64,000 nucleotides of DNA from Rudanella paleaurantiibacter (GCF_009184635.1 NZ_WELI01000001.1:62001-126000); one strand, 5' to 3'. Shown: positions 18,767 to 27,848, numbered from the stretch's first letter. A program made the numbers and translations. The notes: generated by a model from the letters alone, not told the origin.

Positions 18767-20110
18767 ATGCGCTCCATTGTCATTATTGGTAACGGAATTG
18801 CGGGTATTACGGCCGCCCGCGAGATCCGTAAACGCTCCGACGATTCGCTTACCGTGATCTCGTCGGAAACCGACCATTTCTTTTCCCGCACTGCCCTGAT
18901 GTATGTGTACATGGGGCAGCTGGAGCCGCATCATCTGAAGCCCTACGAGGATTGGTTCTGGCCCAAAAATCGGATCAATCTGCTACGGGCTCACGTAGAG
19001 AAAATCAATTTTGACCAGAAAACACTCTTCCTCTCCGGGTCGTCGGCGGGGGAGGAGTTGTCTTACGACGTGCTGATCCTCGCCCTCGGCTCAACGCCCA
19101 ATCCGCTGGGGCTGCCCGGCGAGCAGTTGGCCGGGGTGCAGGGCCTGTACGGCCTGCCCGACCTGGCCCGGATGCAGGCTGATACCGTTGGGGTGCGCGA
19201 GGCCGTGGTGGTTGGGGGCGGGCTGATCGGTATTGAACTCTGCGAAATGCTCCTGTCGAAAGGCATCCGGCCGACGTTTGTGGTGCGCGAAAAAAGCTAC
19301 TGGAACAGCGTACTGCCCGACGAGGAGTCGGCGCTCGTGACGAACCATATCCGTGAGCACCACGTTGACCTGCGCCTGAACACCGAACTCACCGGGCTGA
19401 TCGACGATGGCTCCGGCCGGGTAGGGCAGGTGACTACCTCGACGGGCGAAACCCTACCGGCTCAGTTTGTGGGTATATCGGTGGGTGTGCGGCCTAATAT
19501 CCATTTTCTGCGCCACACGGCCCTCGAAACCGACCGGGGTATTCTGGTGAATAACTTTCTGGAAACCAACCTGCCCGACGTATACGCCATTGGCGATTGT
19601 GTACAGCACCGAATCCCTCCGCCGGGCCGGAAACCGCTCGAACAAATCTGGTACACGGGTCGGATCATGGGCGAAACACTCGCCCAAACGCTTACGGGCA
19701 CCCAAACGGCCTACCGGCCGGGCGTATTTTTTAACTCAGCCAAGTTTTTCGATATCGAGTACCAAACCTACGGCAACGCCCCGGCCCGCCCCGACGAGCA
19801 CCCCGACCTGCAAAGTTTCTACTGGCAGCACGAGACCCGAAAGCTGGCCCTGCGAATTTACTTCCGGGCCGATACGGGCGCGGTGGTGGGTATGAATACG
19901 CTCGGAATCCGGCAACGGCAAGCAGTCTGGACCGAATGGATCGAGACCGAAAAGCCGATTGGTTGGATAATTGGGCATTTGGTCGATGCCAACTTCGATC
20001 CCGAATTTTTCCGGCGGTACGAGCCCGATATGGCCGCTCAGTTTACCCGGCAATTTCCGCAGTGGCCGGTCGAGACCCGGCCAAAAAAACGTTTGCTTTT
20101 TAGTTGGTAA
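18767..20110 (+). CDS. FAD/NAD(P)-dependent oxidoreductase
   Basis: A 447-residue two-dinucleotide-domain flavoprotein of the rubredoxin/nitrite-reductase-type pyridine nucleotide-disulphide oxidoreductase superfamily. The FAD motif IGNGIAGITAAREI is at the N-terminus, the NAD(P) motif VVGGGLIGIELCEML near residue 147, and the second FAD contact VYAIGDC near 275. There is no CxxxxC redox disulphide. The C-terminal 130 residues (FFNSAKFFDIEYQTYG onward) replace the usual dimerisation domain with a less familiar sequence. The start is the ATG directly before the FAD fold; earlier in-frame ATGs are not supported. The next gene begins 9 bp downstream, so the pair is almost certainly co-transcribed. 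Confidence 0.9.
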   Translation: MRSIVIIGNGIAGITAAREIRKRSDDSLTVISSETDHFFSRTALMYVYMGQLEPHHLKPYEDWFWPKNRINLLRAHVEKINFDQKTLFLSGSSAGEELSYDVLILALGSTPNPLGLPGEQLAGVQGLYGLPDLARMQADTVGVREAVVVGGGLIGIELCEMLLSKGIRPTFVVREKSYWNSVLPDEESALVTNHIREHHVDLRLNTELTGLIDDGSGRVGQVTTSTGETLPAQFVGISVGVRPNIHFLRHTALETDRGILVNNFLETNLPDVYAIGDCVQHRIPPPGRKPLEQIWYTGRIMGETLAQTLTGTQTAYRPGVFFNSAKFFDIEYQTYGNAPARPDEHPDLQSFYWQHETRKLALRIYFRADTGAVVGMNTLGIRQRQAVWTEWIETEKPIGWIIGHLVDANFDPEFFRRYEPDMAAQFTRQFPQWPVETRPKKRLLFSW

Positions 20111-20119
20111 GGGTTTCGC

Positions 20120-20872
20120 ATGAATGTTTTTCTCCTCAAAATAACCCTGATGCCGTCGATTATTGCCCTGGTTACGCTGGTTGCCCGGCGCTGGGGCAAC
20201 CGAATCGGCGGGCTTATTGGCAGTATGCCCTGGATAGCCGGGCCTATTCTTTTCTTCTTTATCCTCGAACAGGGCAAAGTATTCGGTGTGCAATCCATCG
20301 AGGGCGTGTTGATCGGGGTTTTGTCGCTGCTTGGGTTTTGTTATACCTACACTGCCCTGTCGAAACGACTCCCGTGGTTTCCTACGTTGCTCGGTGCGTA
20401 CGTGCCTTACGCAGCTACGGTCTTGCTTTTTAGTTACCTCCGGCCGGGTCTTTGGCCTTGCTATTTGCTCATCCTGGGCGGGGTGTTTGTCACGTTGCGG
20501 TATTTTCCCAAACCCACCACGGAGCCGGTCAAACCCCGGCGTTTGCCGTTCGAGATCCCTATTCGGATGGGGGTGGCTACCGTGTTTGTGGTTCTGATCA
20601 CGCATCTGGCCGACGTGCTGGGCCCTACCTGGAGCGGTATTCTGACGCCCTTCCCGATTATGACGTCGATTCTGGCCATTTTTTCGCACACGCTACAGGG
20701 AAGCAACGCGGCCATTAATACGCTACGCGGGCTGGTGATTGGCCTGTTTGGGTTCAGCACCTTCCTGTTTTTGCAGGCGTTTCTGCTGCCCCATTTTTCG
20801 GTGGCGGTTTCGTTTGGGCTGGCGTTGGTGGTCAACGCGGTCATCAACATGGTAGCAAATCGGGTGTGGTGA
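20120..20872 (+). CDS. Polytopic membrane protein of unknown function
   Basis: A 250-residue integral membrane protein with about eight hydrophobic segments (for example VFLLKITLMPSIIALV, GPILFFFILEQ, YAATVLLFSYL, LLILGGVFVTL, MGVATVFVVLITHLA and FLFLQAFLLPHF). A basic, proline-rich cytoplasmic loop (KPTTEPVKPRR) lies near residue 135. I do not recognise a characterised family. It follows the flavoprotein with a 9-bp gap, so it may anchor that enzyme or transport its substrate (inference from position only). Confidence 0.75.
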   Translation: MNVFLLKITLMPSIIALVTLVARRWGNRIGGLIGSMPWIAGPILFFFILEQGKVFGVQSIEGVLIGVLSLLGFCYTYTALSKRLPWFPTLLGAYVPYAATVLLFSYLRPGLWPCYLLILGGVFVTLRYFPKPTTEPVKPRRLPFEIPIRMGVATVFVVLITHLADVLGPTWSGILTPFPIMTSILAIFSHTLQGSNAAINTLRGLVIGLFGFSTFLFLQAFLLPHFSVAVSFGLALVVNAVINMVANRVW

Positions 20873-20950
20873 CGGAATAAAGCCCCAGCGTTCCAACCAT
20901 TTCGGGTCTGGCAGAATCTATACAGCAACGGCAGTTCAAATGCATCATGT

Positions 20951-21052
20951 TCAGTGCTGGACATTCGGACTTCAGACATTAGACGTTAGACTTACTACCT
21001 TTATATAGGAAGGTCTAACGTCTAGTGTCCAGTGTCTGAAGTCCAGTACTGA
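20951..21052. repeat. Long imperfect inverted repeat
   Basis: Two arms of about 42 nt (20951-20992 and 21011-21052) are built of short phrases such as TCAGT.CTGGAC, TTCAGACA and TAGACGTTAGAC that reappear in reverse complement, with small insertions between phrases. It is located after the membrane-protein gene and may act as a terminator or be a repeat-family member. Confidence 0.6.
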
Positions 21053-21116
21053 GTGTCCAGTATTCATTGTACATTCTATTATGAGGTGCCGTGGTTGATA
21101 AACTTGTCAGGTAATC

Positions 21117-21479
21117 ATGAAAAAGGTATGGTTTGTAGGATTACTGCTTGGGCTGGCGGGTTGCGCTGGCAATGAGATTGCCGCTAACCCGGCGGATGTG
21201 GAGGTGGCCTATGCCGAAACCCAGTGCGCCGATCCGTGGCTGCGCCCAACTAACACCAGCGCCATTGGGTACGTGGCCGACGATACGCGGGCTACGGCTA
21301 TTCTGGGTTATCTCAAAACGAACGGCGTACCCTCAGCGCGTGATGTTCGGTTTCAGGCACCGCCCCCGGTCGGTTTCAACTGCCAAGACTGTACGTGCCC
21401 ATCGGGCCGAACGATTCGGGTTACTATCAGTTCCGTTGATCTGGAGAATGCCCGAAAAATAGGCTTTAAACGCGAATAA
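21117..21479 (+). CDS. Small cysteine-containing lipoprotein
   Basis: A 120-residue protein with a lipoprotein signal peptide: MKKVWFVGLLLGLAGC ends in the lipobox LAGC, so Cys16 would be lipidated. The mature part has a single C in ETQCADPW and three more in NCQDCTC, possibly forming disulphides or a metal site. It has no recognisable domain beyond that. Similar short cysteine lipoproteins occur widely in Cytophagales. It stands alone, followed by a hairpin terminator. Confidence 0.75.
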   Translation: MKKVWFVGLLLGLAGCAGNEIAANPADVEVAYAETQCADPWLRPTNTSAIGYVADDTRATAILGYLKTNGVPSARDVRFQAPPPVGFNCQDCTCPSGRTIRVTISSVDLENARKIGFKRE

Positions 21480-21500
21480 GTAGGTTTTTATGGTTTTTTA

Positions 21501-21537
21501 GCCCGATCGGAAGCGGTATGCCCGGTTGGGCTTTTTC
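21501..21537 (+). terminator. Terminator after the lipoprotein gene
   Basis: AGCCCgatCGG pairs with CCGgttGGGCT and is followed by a T-rich TTTTTCTG tract, 20 bp past the stop codon. Confidence 0.75.
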
Positions 21538-21764
21538 TGTTTTGGAGCCACGGTATATGGTGTAGACTGACGTAAACTAAGTCGATACAAATAGGATGAA
21601 ATCATCGGCAAAAAGGGTCAGTTCGTCGGTGTTTATTCCCATTCCCTCGGTTTAATGGTCGCTGGACGCAACGTCTGTCGTATTAATGGTGTACTAATCA
21701 TTAGTTAGCGTCCGGTTTGTACACACCGGAGTCTGCTTCTATCCACCATGAAATCAGGAGTAAA

Positions 21765-22577
21765 ATGCAGCAGTCTTACTTATCGGTTGTTCTGATTACG
21801 CTTAATGCCGAACGGACTTTACCCCGGACGTTGGCTTCGGTAGCGAATTGGGCCGATGAAATCGTGTTGGTTGACTCGGGGAGTACCGATGCCACGCTCG
21901 ACATTGCCCACTCGTACGGGTGTCGGGTGTTACACCGCTCGTTTGATGGCTTCGGTGCGCAGAAACAGTTTGCCGTTGATCAGGCAACCCATGACTGGGT
22001 GCTTCTGCTCGATGCCGACGAAACGCCCGACGAAATCCTGAAACGGTCAATTATGGATGCCCTCCGGCAGCGGCCCGACCCGCAGCAGGGGTTTTGTTTG
22101 CCCCGGAGCTTGGTATTTATGGGGCAGATGTTACGGCATGGCGGGGAGCAAAACCGCCCGGTGTTGCGGCTGTTCAACCGGCAGCACGCCCATATCTCGC
22201 CTGCCCTTGTCCACGAATCAGTAGTGACCACCGGCTCCGTGACCGTGCTGGAAGGGACGCTCTGGCACGATAGCTACGGCTCCCTGCACGAGTATATCAC
22301 CAAAATGAATCAGTACACCTCGCTCAACGCCCGGCAGGCGGGTGTACATCAGCGCAAGCAGGGCGCTTTGGAGGTTTCGGTACGGTTTGGGTTTAAGTTT
22401 CTGAAAGTGTACCTGTTCAAAGGGAGCTTTCGCGATGGCCTGCCCGGCTTTGTATGGGCTTTCTTCTCGGCTGTTTACCCGGTTCTGAAATACACCAAGT
22501 TGTATGAGGCCACCCAGAAAAAAACCAAAAGTGAGCGAGTGACTGGTGGCAAACAATTGTCTGTCAGTGGTTTCTGA
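21765..22577 (+). CDS. Family 2 glycosyltransferase (LPS-core WaaE/KdtX type)
   Basis: A 270-residue GT-A fold transferase. SVVLITLNAERTLPRTLASV at the N-terminus, then VDSGSTDATLDIA near residue 35 and LLLDADE near 83 (the metal-binding DxD) are the GT2 landmarks. The combination with FGAQKQFAVDQA and the later LRLFNRQHA..SPALVHE matches the LPS core beta-1,4-glucosyltransferase group. The start at 21765 has AGGAG five bases upstream, one of the few good Shine-Dalgarno sites in this window, whereas the in-frame ATG at 21717 has none. Likely transfers a sugar from a nucleotide donor to a cell-envelope acceptor. The C-terminus has a hydrophobic patch that may contact the membrane. Confidence 0.92.
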   Translation: MQQSYLSVVLITLNAERTLPRTLASVANWADEIVLVDSGSTDATLDIAHSYGCRVLHRSFDGFGAQKQFAVDQATHDWVLLLDADETPDEILKRSIMDALRQRPDPQQGFCLPRSLVFMGQMLRHGGEQNRPVLRLFNRQHAHISPALVHESVVTTGSVTVLEGTLWHDSYGSLHEYITKMNQYTSLNARQAGVHQRKQGALEVSVRFGFKFLKVYLFKGSFRDGLPGFVWAFFSAVYPVLKYTKLYEATQKKTKSERVTGGKQLSVSGF

Positions 22578-22689
22578 GCAACGTTAAGCTGATGTGAGCT
22601 ATGGGCTGAGCTGCCCGTCAGCCCGGACCGCGTGCGGTTGAGCCTGTCGAAGGCCTGAGCGTCAGCTATTTTCCATGATTTACGTTAAG

Positions 22690-22753
22690 AAACATGAGAC
22701 AGGGGGTTAGACTTTCTTCTTTTTAGCGAAGTCTAACCCCCTGTCTCATGTTT
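22690..22753. repeat. Perfect 25-bp inverted repeat
   Basis: Arms 22690-22714 and 22729-22753 are exactly complementary with a 14-nt loop. The element fills most of the space between the convergent glycosyltransferase and GMC oxidoreductase genes and ends 10 bp before the latter's stop. It could terminate both transcripts, but the precision suggests a mobile or REP-like palindrome. Confidence 0.85.
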
Positions 22754-22762
22754 GTCTACCTC

Positions 22763-24487
22763 TTATAAATTCTTACGCTTCAGTTCGTCAACGGCAAAGT
22801 TGGCCGCGCGGGCTGCCAGGGCCATAAACGTAATCGAGGGGTTTTGCGAGCCCGTGGAGGTCATGCTGGCTCCGTCGGTCACAAACACGTTTTTGCACAG
22901 GTGCAATTGATTGTGGGCGTTCAGCAGCGACGTTTTTGGGTCGCGGCCCATCCGAACCCCACCCATCTCGTGAATATCTAGACCGGGGTTGCGCTTATCG
23001 TCCGACGGCCGGATGTTTTTGCAACCCGCCTTGTCGAGCATCTCGGCTCCCTGCGTCAGAAAATCCTCCATCATGTTTACGTCGTTGTCGGTGTATCCCA
23101 CCGACGTTACCAGCTGCGGAATGCCCCAGGGGTCTTTCTGGTCGGTGCTGAGCCGAACGTGGTTTTCGTAGCGCGGCACGGTTTCGCCCTGCATCATCAT
23201 GTACACGTGCCACGGGCCGGGCTGGGTGAGGCTCTCTTTGAAATGGGCGCCGAACGTTTCCGTTGTGGGTTGCCCCGTTCCCCGGCCCGCGCTAAACGCC
23301 ACCATGTAGCCCCGCTGAAAATTGCTCATCTCCTGCTTGTCGACGTTGCGGAAGTTGGGCATAAAAGCCGTGGTGGGGCGTCGGCCGTAGTAGTAGCCGT
23401 CTTCAAATCCCTCATAACTGGCATTAAGGCTACCCCGGTAGTTATGAAACGCCACGTAACGGCCCAGCAGGCCGTTGTCGTTACCGAGCCCGTTGGGGAA
23501 CCGGCGCGAGGTGGAGTTGAGCAGAAGCAGGTTGGAGTTGAGGCAGGCGGCATTGACAAAAATCACTTTGGCAAAATACTCGGTAGCTTTTTGGGTAACG
23601 GTGTCGATGACGCGTACCCCCGATGCCTTCCCCGCCTTTTCATCGTAGATAATAGAGTGCACCACCGAGTTGGGCCGTAAGGTCAGCTTGCCGGTTTTGG
23701 CCGCCCAGGGTAGGGTGCTGGAGTTACTGCTGAAATAGCCCCCATACGGGCAGCCCCGGTAGCATAGGTGCCGAGCCTGACACCCGGCCCGGCCCTGCGC
23801 GTAGTGAATCGGCTGCGGGTCGGTGAGGTGGGCGCACCGCCCGATAATTACGTGACGGTTTTTGTAGTTAGCAGCTACTGATTTCTGGATATGTTTTTCG
23901 AGGCAGTTCAGTTCCCAGGGCTTCAGAAACTCGCCGTCGGGCAGGGTTTCGAGACCGTCTTTATTGCCGCTGATGCCCACAAACTTCTCCACATGGCTGT
24001 ACCAGGGGGCCAGGTCGTTGTACCGAATGGGCCAGTCAACGGCGGCCCCGTCGCGGGCGTTGGCTTCAAAATCGAACCGGCTCCACCGCTGGGTCTGCCG
24101 CGCCCAAATGAGCGATTTGCCTCCCACCTGATAGCCCCGAATCCAGTCAAACGGTTTTTCCTGTACGTAGGGGTGTTCGGCGTCTTTGACAAAAAACTGC
24201 TGGGTAGCCTCGTCGAGGGCGTAGCACTTGGTAGCAATGGGGTTGGCCTCGTCGAAAGCGAGCGGCATCCGGTTACGGTGCGGAAAATCCCAAGGGTTGC
24301 TGGTGGCGGTGGGGTAGTCGGTAATGTGCCGAACGTCGCGCCCGCGCTCAAGTACCAGAGTGCGCAGTCCTTTTTCGCACAGTTCTTTGGCCGCCCAGCC
24401 CCCGCTGATGCCGGAGCCAATCACAATGGCGTCGTAACGGTGTTGTGATTGGTTATTATGCTCTTTACCGGGTCCGTTGATATACAT
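22763..24487 (-). CDS. GMC family FAD-dependent oxidoreductase
   Basis: A 574-residue flavoprotein of the glucose-methanol-choline family. The ADP-binding motif IVIGSGISGGWAAKELCEKG is near residue 20, with the acidic VLERGRD. The C-terminal catalytic region has DIHEMGGVRMG (His) and VTDGASMTSTGSQNPS (Asn). Relatives oxidise alcohols or sugars and often work with a gluconate-2-dehydrogenase subunit 3 partner, which is absent here. There is no signal peptide in this sequence, although some relatives are exported. The TonB-like gene ends 12 bp upstream on the same strand, suggesting a two-gene operon. Confidence 0.93.
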   Translation of the reverse strand: MYINGPGKEHNNQSQHRYDAIVIGSGISGGWAAKELCEKGLRTLVLERGRDVRHITDYPTATSNPWDFPHRNRMPLAFDEANPIATKCYALDEATQQFFVKDAEHPYVQEKPFDWIRGYQVGGKSLIWARQTQRWSRFDFEANARDGAAVDWPIRYNDLAPWYSHVEKFVGISGNKDGLETLPDGEFLKPWELNCLEKHIQKSVAANYKNRHVIIGRCAHLTDPQPIHYAQGRAGCQARHLCYRGCPYGGYFSSNSSTLPWAAKTGKLTLRPNSVVHSIIYDEKAGKASGVRVIDTVTQKATEYFAKVIFVNAACLNSNLLLLNSTSRRFPNGLGNDNGLLGRYVAFHNYRGSLNASYEGFEDGYYYGRRPTTAFMPNFRNVDKQEMSNFQRGYMVAFSAGRGTGQPTTETFGAHFKESLTQPGPWHVYMMMQGETVPRYENHVRLSTDQKDPWGIPQLVTSVGYTDNDVNMMEDFLTQGAEMLDKAGCKNIRPSDDKRNPGLDIHEMGGVRMGRDPKTSLLNAHNQLHLCKNVFVTDGASMTSTGSQNPSITFMALAARAANFAVDELKRKNL

Positions 24488-24499
24488 AGTGGCGTTGGT

Positions 24500-24967
24500 T
24501 TAATCGATTTCAACCTGAAAAGGCAGGGCGTACTGGTAATTAATGGGTGTACCGTTGACGCGGGCGGGTTCCCAGCGTGGCATTCGGTTGAACGCCTTCA
24601 TCACACTCGTGACGTATTCGCTCATTTCTTCAGCTACGTCGGGGGGCGTGGGCCGCGAGGTAACCTCCACGTTCCGCACCCGGCCGTTGGCCAGCACCAG
24701 AAACTTTACCGTGAGTTGCCCGGCATTGAATTTCTTACGCCGTAATGCTTTCGGGTATTTGACGTGGTCGGCAATGTACATCATCAGGGCATCGTGCCCG
24801 CCCGGAAACTGCGGTTTCTGGATGGTCGGGTCCACGAGTGTGTCGGTCTTGGCCGAAGCCGCCCGGCCGCGCATCATATCGACAGGGCCTTGTGCCCAGG
24901 CACCCAGGGCGTACCCCCAGAATAGGGGAATCAGGAGAAATAAACGATACCAGACAGGGAAATTCAT
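24500..24967 (-). CDS. Exported TonB C-terminal-domain protein
   Basis: A 155-residue protein with an N-terminal signal peptide or anchor (FLLIPLFWGYALGAWAQ), then a short linker and a TonB C-terminal-like domain: PQFPGGHDALMMYIADHVKYP, QLTVKFLVLANGRVRNVEV and FNRMPRWEPARVNGTPI. The PxFPGG...YP start is characteristic of the stand-alone energy-transducer-TonB-like proteins of Bacteroidota. It lacks the long proline-rich region of true TonB. It is first in an apparent operon with the GMC oxidoreductase. Confidence 0.88.
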   Translation of the reverse strand: MNFPVWYRLFLLIPLFWGYALGAWAQGPVDMMRGRAASAKTDTLVDPTIQKPQFPGGHDALMMYIADHVKYPKALRRKKFNAGQLTVKFLVLANGRVRNVEVTSRPTPPDVAEEMSEYVTSVMKAFNRMPRWEPARVNGTPINYQYALPFQVEID

Positions 24968-25020
24968 GGGGTAAAGATACCCAGATTTTGCGCAGGTGGT
25001 AGTGCTTCGGTTGGGTGAAG

Positions 25021-25058
25021 AAAAACCTGTAAGCCGGCCGCCCGGCTTACAGGTTTGG
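25021..25058 (-). terminator. Terminator of treY
   Basis: Perfect 15-bp arms AAACCTGTAAGCCGG (25023-25037) and its complement (25042-25056); the minus-strand stem runs directly into TTTTTCTTC. It is seven bases downstream of the treY stop. Confidence 0.85.
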
Positions 25059-25064
25059 TAGCTG

Positions 25065-27797
25065 CTACTGGAGTATAGCCACGGGCCACTCGTTCAGGAG
25101 GTTACTCAGGTCCAGTTCGGTAACGGACTTGTGGGTGAGAATACTGGTCCAGGTGGCAGGGGCTCCGTCGGGCAACAAAACCCGCGTATGCTGCCAGTCG
25201 AGTTGGGTGGGGTCCGGTACGCCCTGTTCGCGGCATAGGCGGGCTGTGTACAAAGGCACAACTACCACCAGCCAACGGGCTTCGTGTTGCCGGGCAAACG
25301 CCAGGGCGTACTCACTCAGAGGTCCATCAATGGTGAGGGGAACGTAGGCCCCGTACCCGAACAGGTCGGGGTTTTGCCGCCGGGCCTGCAACAGTTTGTA
25401 CGTCAGGGAGAATTTAATCTCACCGCTCCACCGCTCGTGCCACAGTGCCGACGGATTGGCCTCGCCTTCCGTTGCCTGCGCGAGCCACGACCGACGCAAA
25501 TCAAAATCGACCGGCCGCCGGTTGTCGGGGTCCACAAAGCTCAGGTCCCACCCCTCGGCACCCTGATACAGGTCGGGGATGCCGGGGCAGGTGTTTTTGA
25601 GCGTTACCTGTACGAGTGAGTTGGTGATGCCCGCATCGGCAACGCGAATTAGGAACGACGTAAACCGGCTCCAGAACGGCCGGGTGGGGTCGAGCAGCCC
25701 GCGTGCAAACGCCCGTGTAGCTTCAATATAGGCGTCATCGCCCGGCTTGTGTTGCTCCGAAACATGCCGCTTGGCTTCGTGCAGGGCCTTTTGCAGAAAA
25801 CTATCGAACCGCTTCGCCACGTCGTCCGGGTCCTCGCCATCGGCCGCGACACGAGCTACGTTTACGGCTCCGTCCACGCGGGTGGGCATGGGGTAACTCG
25901 CCAGCAGCGACTGGTACAGCAAGTACTCGTCGTTGGGATCGGGGGCGTTGTTTGTTTTCAGGTCGGCGTTGAGGGCTTGCCATTCCCGTACTTCGGCGAG
26001 CCACTCGTGTGGCAGGGCGGTGAGCACGTTGAGCCGGGCGCGGGCATCTTCGCCCCGTTTGGTGTCGTGGGTCGATAGGCCGTTCATACTCAGCGGCAAC
26101 TGCTGTTGCCGCTCCTGCATAATCTGGTGAAAATCGGCCACCGACAGCCCAAATCGCCCCGGCGAGTCGCCTACTTCGTTATGCCCAATAAACCGGTTGT
26201 AGGTGTACATGAGCGTATCTTCCACACCTTTGGCCATGAGCGGGCCGGTAAACTGCATCACCCGTTGGTAGAATCGCCGGGCCCGGTCGCGGTAGTCGGC
26301 ATCGGCTACGGGCGGCTTAGTCAGCAGAACCTCTTCCAATACATCGACGGCTGATTCGAGGTCTGGTTTTTCGGTGCGGATCGCTGTAAACAACTGGTGC
26401 AGAGCCGTTGCTTCGGCCGGTTCGAGGGGCAGTTGGTTGCCGTAGTAGCGGTACACCGGGCAGTGAATAAGCAGTTCGCCAATGGCCAGCCGAAGTGCGG
26501 CATCGCTTACGTTGGCGTCGGGTTCGGCTAGGTTTAGGTCGTGAAAATGGTCGAGTAGGTTGTTCAACTCTCCGCCCATGTGTGCGTACAGGATGTAGGC
26601 TTTGCGGTCGCGGATACGTTTGTTCATGGGCGTGTGCGTACCCACGAGCGACTCAAAAAACTCGGTCAGCGGAGCCTCACCGGTAGGGTCGGTGAGGAGG
26701 TTATTCACCTGCGCCAGAAAATCGTAGCCACTACTGCCCTGAATGGGCCATTGCGCGGGCATAGGCTCGTTGGCCTGCTGAATTTTTTCGACTACCACGT
26801 AAGCCTCAGGGCCTACCAGCTCGCGGAGCCGGTTGAGGTAGGTGTCGGGGTCGTATAGCCCATCAACATGATCGACCCGGACACCCTGAAACATGCCCTT
26901 CTCCACCAGTTTGGCAATCAGGTCATGGTACTGATCGAACACGTCTTTGTTCTGCATATTGAGGCAGATCAGCCCGTTGACGGTAAAAAAACGGCGGTAG
27001 TTGATCCGGTGCATGGCTTCGGTCCAGGCGCAGAGTTCGTAATGCTGTTCCCGCACCAGCGCGCCCAGGGTTTCGGGCTGCTTATTGACCGCTTCCAACC
27101 GGGTATCTATCCAGCTCCGGCCGCTGTCGGTTTGGGCAAGGGCCGTTAACTGAGTCAGGCATTCGTCCCAGGCAATGGCTAAGGTTTCGGGTTGGTCAAG
27201 GGCGTGTAGCGGGGCCAGGAGGGCAAGCCATTGGTGTTGGGCGTCGGTTTGGGCCTCAGAGCCTAGCACAGTAGCGTAGGAGCCGGGTTTGAGCGGAAAC
27301 TGATTATCGAAACATTGAAGCATGAGCCGGTCGCGGTCGTAGACCACGCGCAAGGTCCCCTGTTCGAGTGTTTTTTCGAGCGATTCGCCTAAAAAAGGGG
27401 CCATGAGCCGCCCGTGGTACATATCGCTCGTATAGGTCAGGTCAAAAAAGTCTTTGTAGCGCGACAGAGGCCCTTGTTCAAGCAGGTCGACCAGCCAGGT
27501 GTTGTGCTGATGGTAGGCCATGTGGTTGGGCACAATGTCCTGAAGCCAACCCATCTCGGCGTTTTTCAGTTGCCAGGCGAGGGCTTCGAGCTGTTCGGTT
27601 GTGCCAATTTCGGGGGCAATCCGGGCTGGGTCTACGCCGTCGTAGCCGTGCGTGCTGCCGGGAGTAGCTTCAAAAATGGGAGCCGCATAAATCGTTTTGA
27701 TACCCAGGTCGCGCAGGTAAGGCCAGAGTTTTTCGACGGCCGCCAGCGGAAACGAATCGTTGAGTTGTAACCGGTAGGTACTGAGGGGGTTGTACAT
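25065..27797 (-). CDS. treY: Malto-oligosyltrehalose synthase
   Basis: A 910-residue GH13 enzyme that isomerises the reducing-end alpha-1,4 bond of malto-oligosaccharides to alpha,alpha-1,1, the first step of the TreY/TreZ route to trehalose. The start STYRLQLN is the TreY hallmark. GH13 blocks follow: DIVPNHMAYH near residue 90, GVRVDHVDGLYDP near 305 (nucleophile Asp), and VVVEKI near 335 (acid/base Glu). The C-terminal region contains PGIPDLYQGAEGWDLSFVDPDNRRPVD. TreZ is not in this window. GlgX, which supplies linear maltodextrins, is 11 kb away. It is separated from the molybdenum-enzyme operon upstream by a terminator. Confidence 0.95.
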   Translation of the reverse strand: MYNPLSTYRLQLNDSFPLAAVEKLWPYLRDLGIKTIYAAPIFEATPGSTHGYDGVDPARIAPEIGTTEQLEALAWQLKNAEMGWLQDIVPNHMAYHQHNTWLVDLLEQGPLSRYKDFFDLTYTSDMYHGRLMAPFLGESLEKTLEQGTLRVVYDRDRLMLQCFDNQFPLKPGSYATVLGSEAQTDAQHQWLALLAPLHALDQPETLAIAWDECLTQLTALAQTDSGRSWIDTRLEAVNKQPETLGALVREQHYELCAWTEAMHRINYRRFFTVNGLICLNMQNKDVFDQYHDLIAKLVEKGMFQGVRVDHVDGLYDPDTYLNRLRELVGPEAYVVVEKIQQANEPMPAQWPIQGSSGYDFLAQVNNLLTDPTGEAPLTEFFESLVGTHTPMNKRIRDRKAYILYAHMGGELNNLLDHFHDLNLAEPDANVSDAALRLAIGELLIHCPVYRYYGNQLPLEPAEATALHQLFTAIRTEKPDLESAVDVLEEVLLTKPPVADADYRDRARRFYQRVMQFTGPLMAKGVEDTLMYTYNRFIGHNEVGDSPGRFGLSVADFHQIMQERQQQLPLSMNGLSTHDTKRGEDARARLNVLTALPHEWLAEVREWQALNADLKTNNAPDPNDEYLLYQSLLASYPMPTRVDGAVNVARVAADGEDPDDVAKRFDSFLQKALHEAKRHVSEQHKPGDDAYIEATRAFARGLLDPTRPFWSRFTSFLIRVADAGITNSLVQVTLKNTCPGIPDLYQGAEGWDLSFVDPDNRRPVDFDLRRSWLAQATEGEANPSALWHERWSGEIKFSLTYKLLQARRQNPDLFGYGAYVPLTIDGPLSEYALAFARQHEARWLVVVVPLYTARLCREQGVPDPTQLDWQHTRVLLPDGAPATWTSILTHKSVTELDLSNLLNEWPVAILQ

Positions 27798-27821
27798 GAT
27801 GGATAAATACCGTTGAGTCTA

Positions 27822-27848
27822 TAAAAAAAAGCCCGCATGGGGCTTTTG
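27822..27848 (-). terminator. Terminator of the molybdenum hydroxylase operon
   Basis: AAAAGCCCC/GGGCTTTT stem-loop with a T8 tail on the minus strand, 75 bp after the stop of the large subunit. A second GC-rich hairpin (CTGGGGG..CCCCCAG, 27900-27917) sits right after the stop. Confidence 0.8.

Noticed and set aside
19736-20689. 317-codon minus-strand frame across the flavoprotein and membrane-protein genes
   Set aside because: Spans two real plus-strand genes; its product is a highly charged, Gln/Arg-rich sequence without any fold signature.
22763-24967. GMC oxidoreductase as part of a gluconate dehydrogenase complex
   Set aside because: The subunit 3 and cytochrome partners that define such complexes are not adjacent; only a TonB-like gene precedes it.
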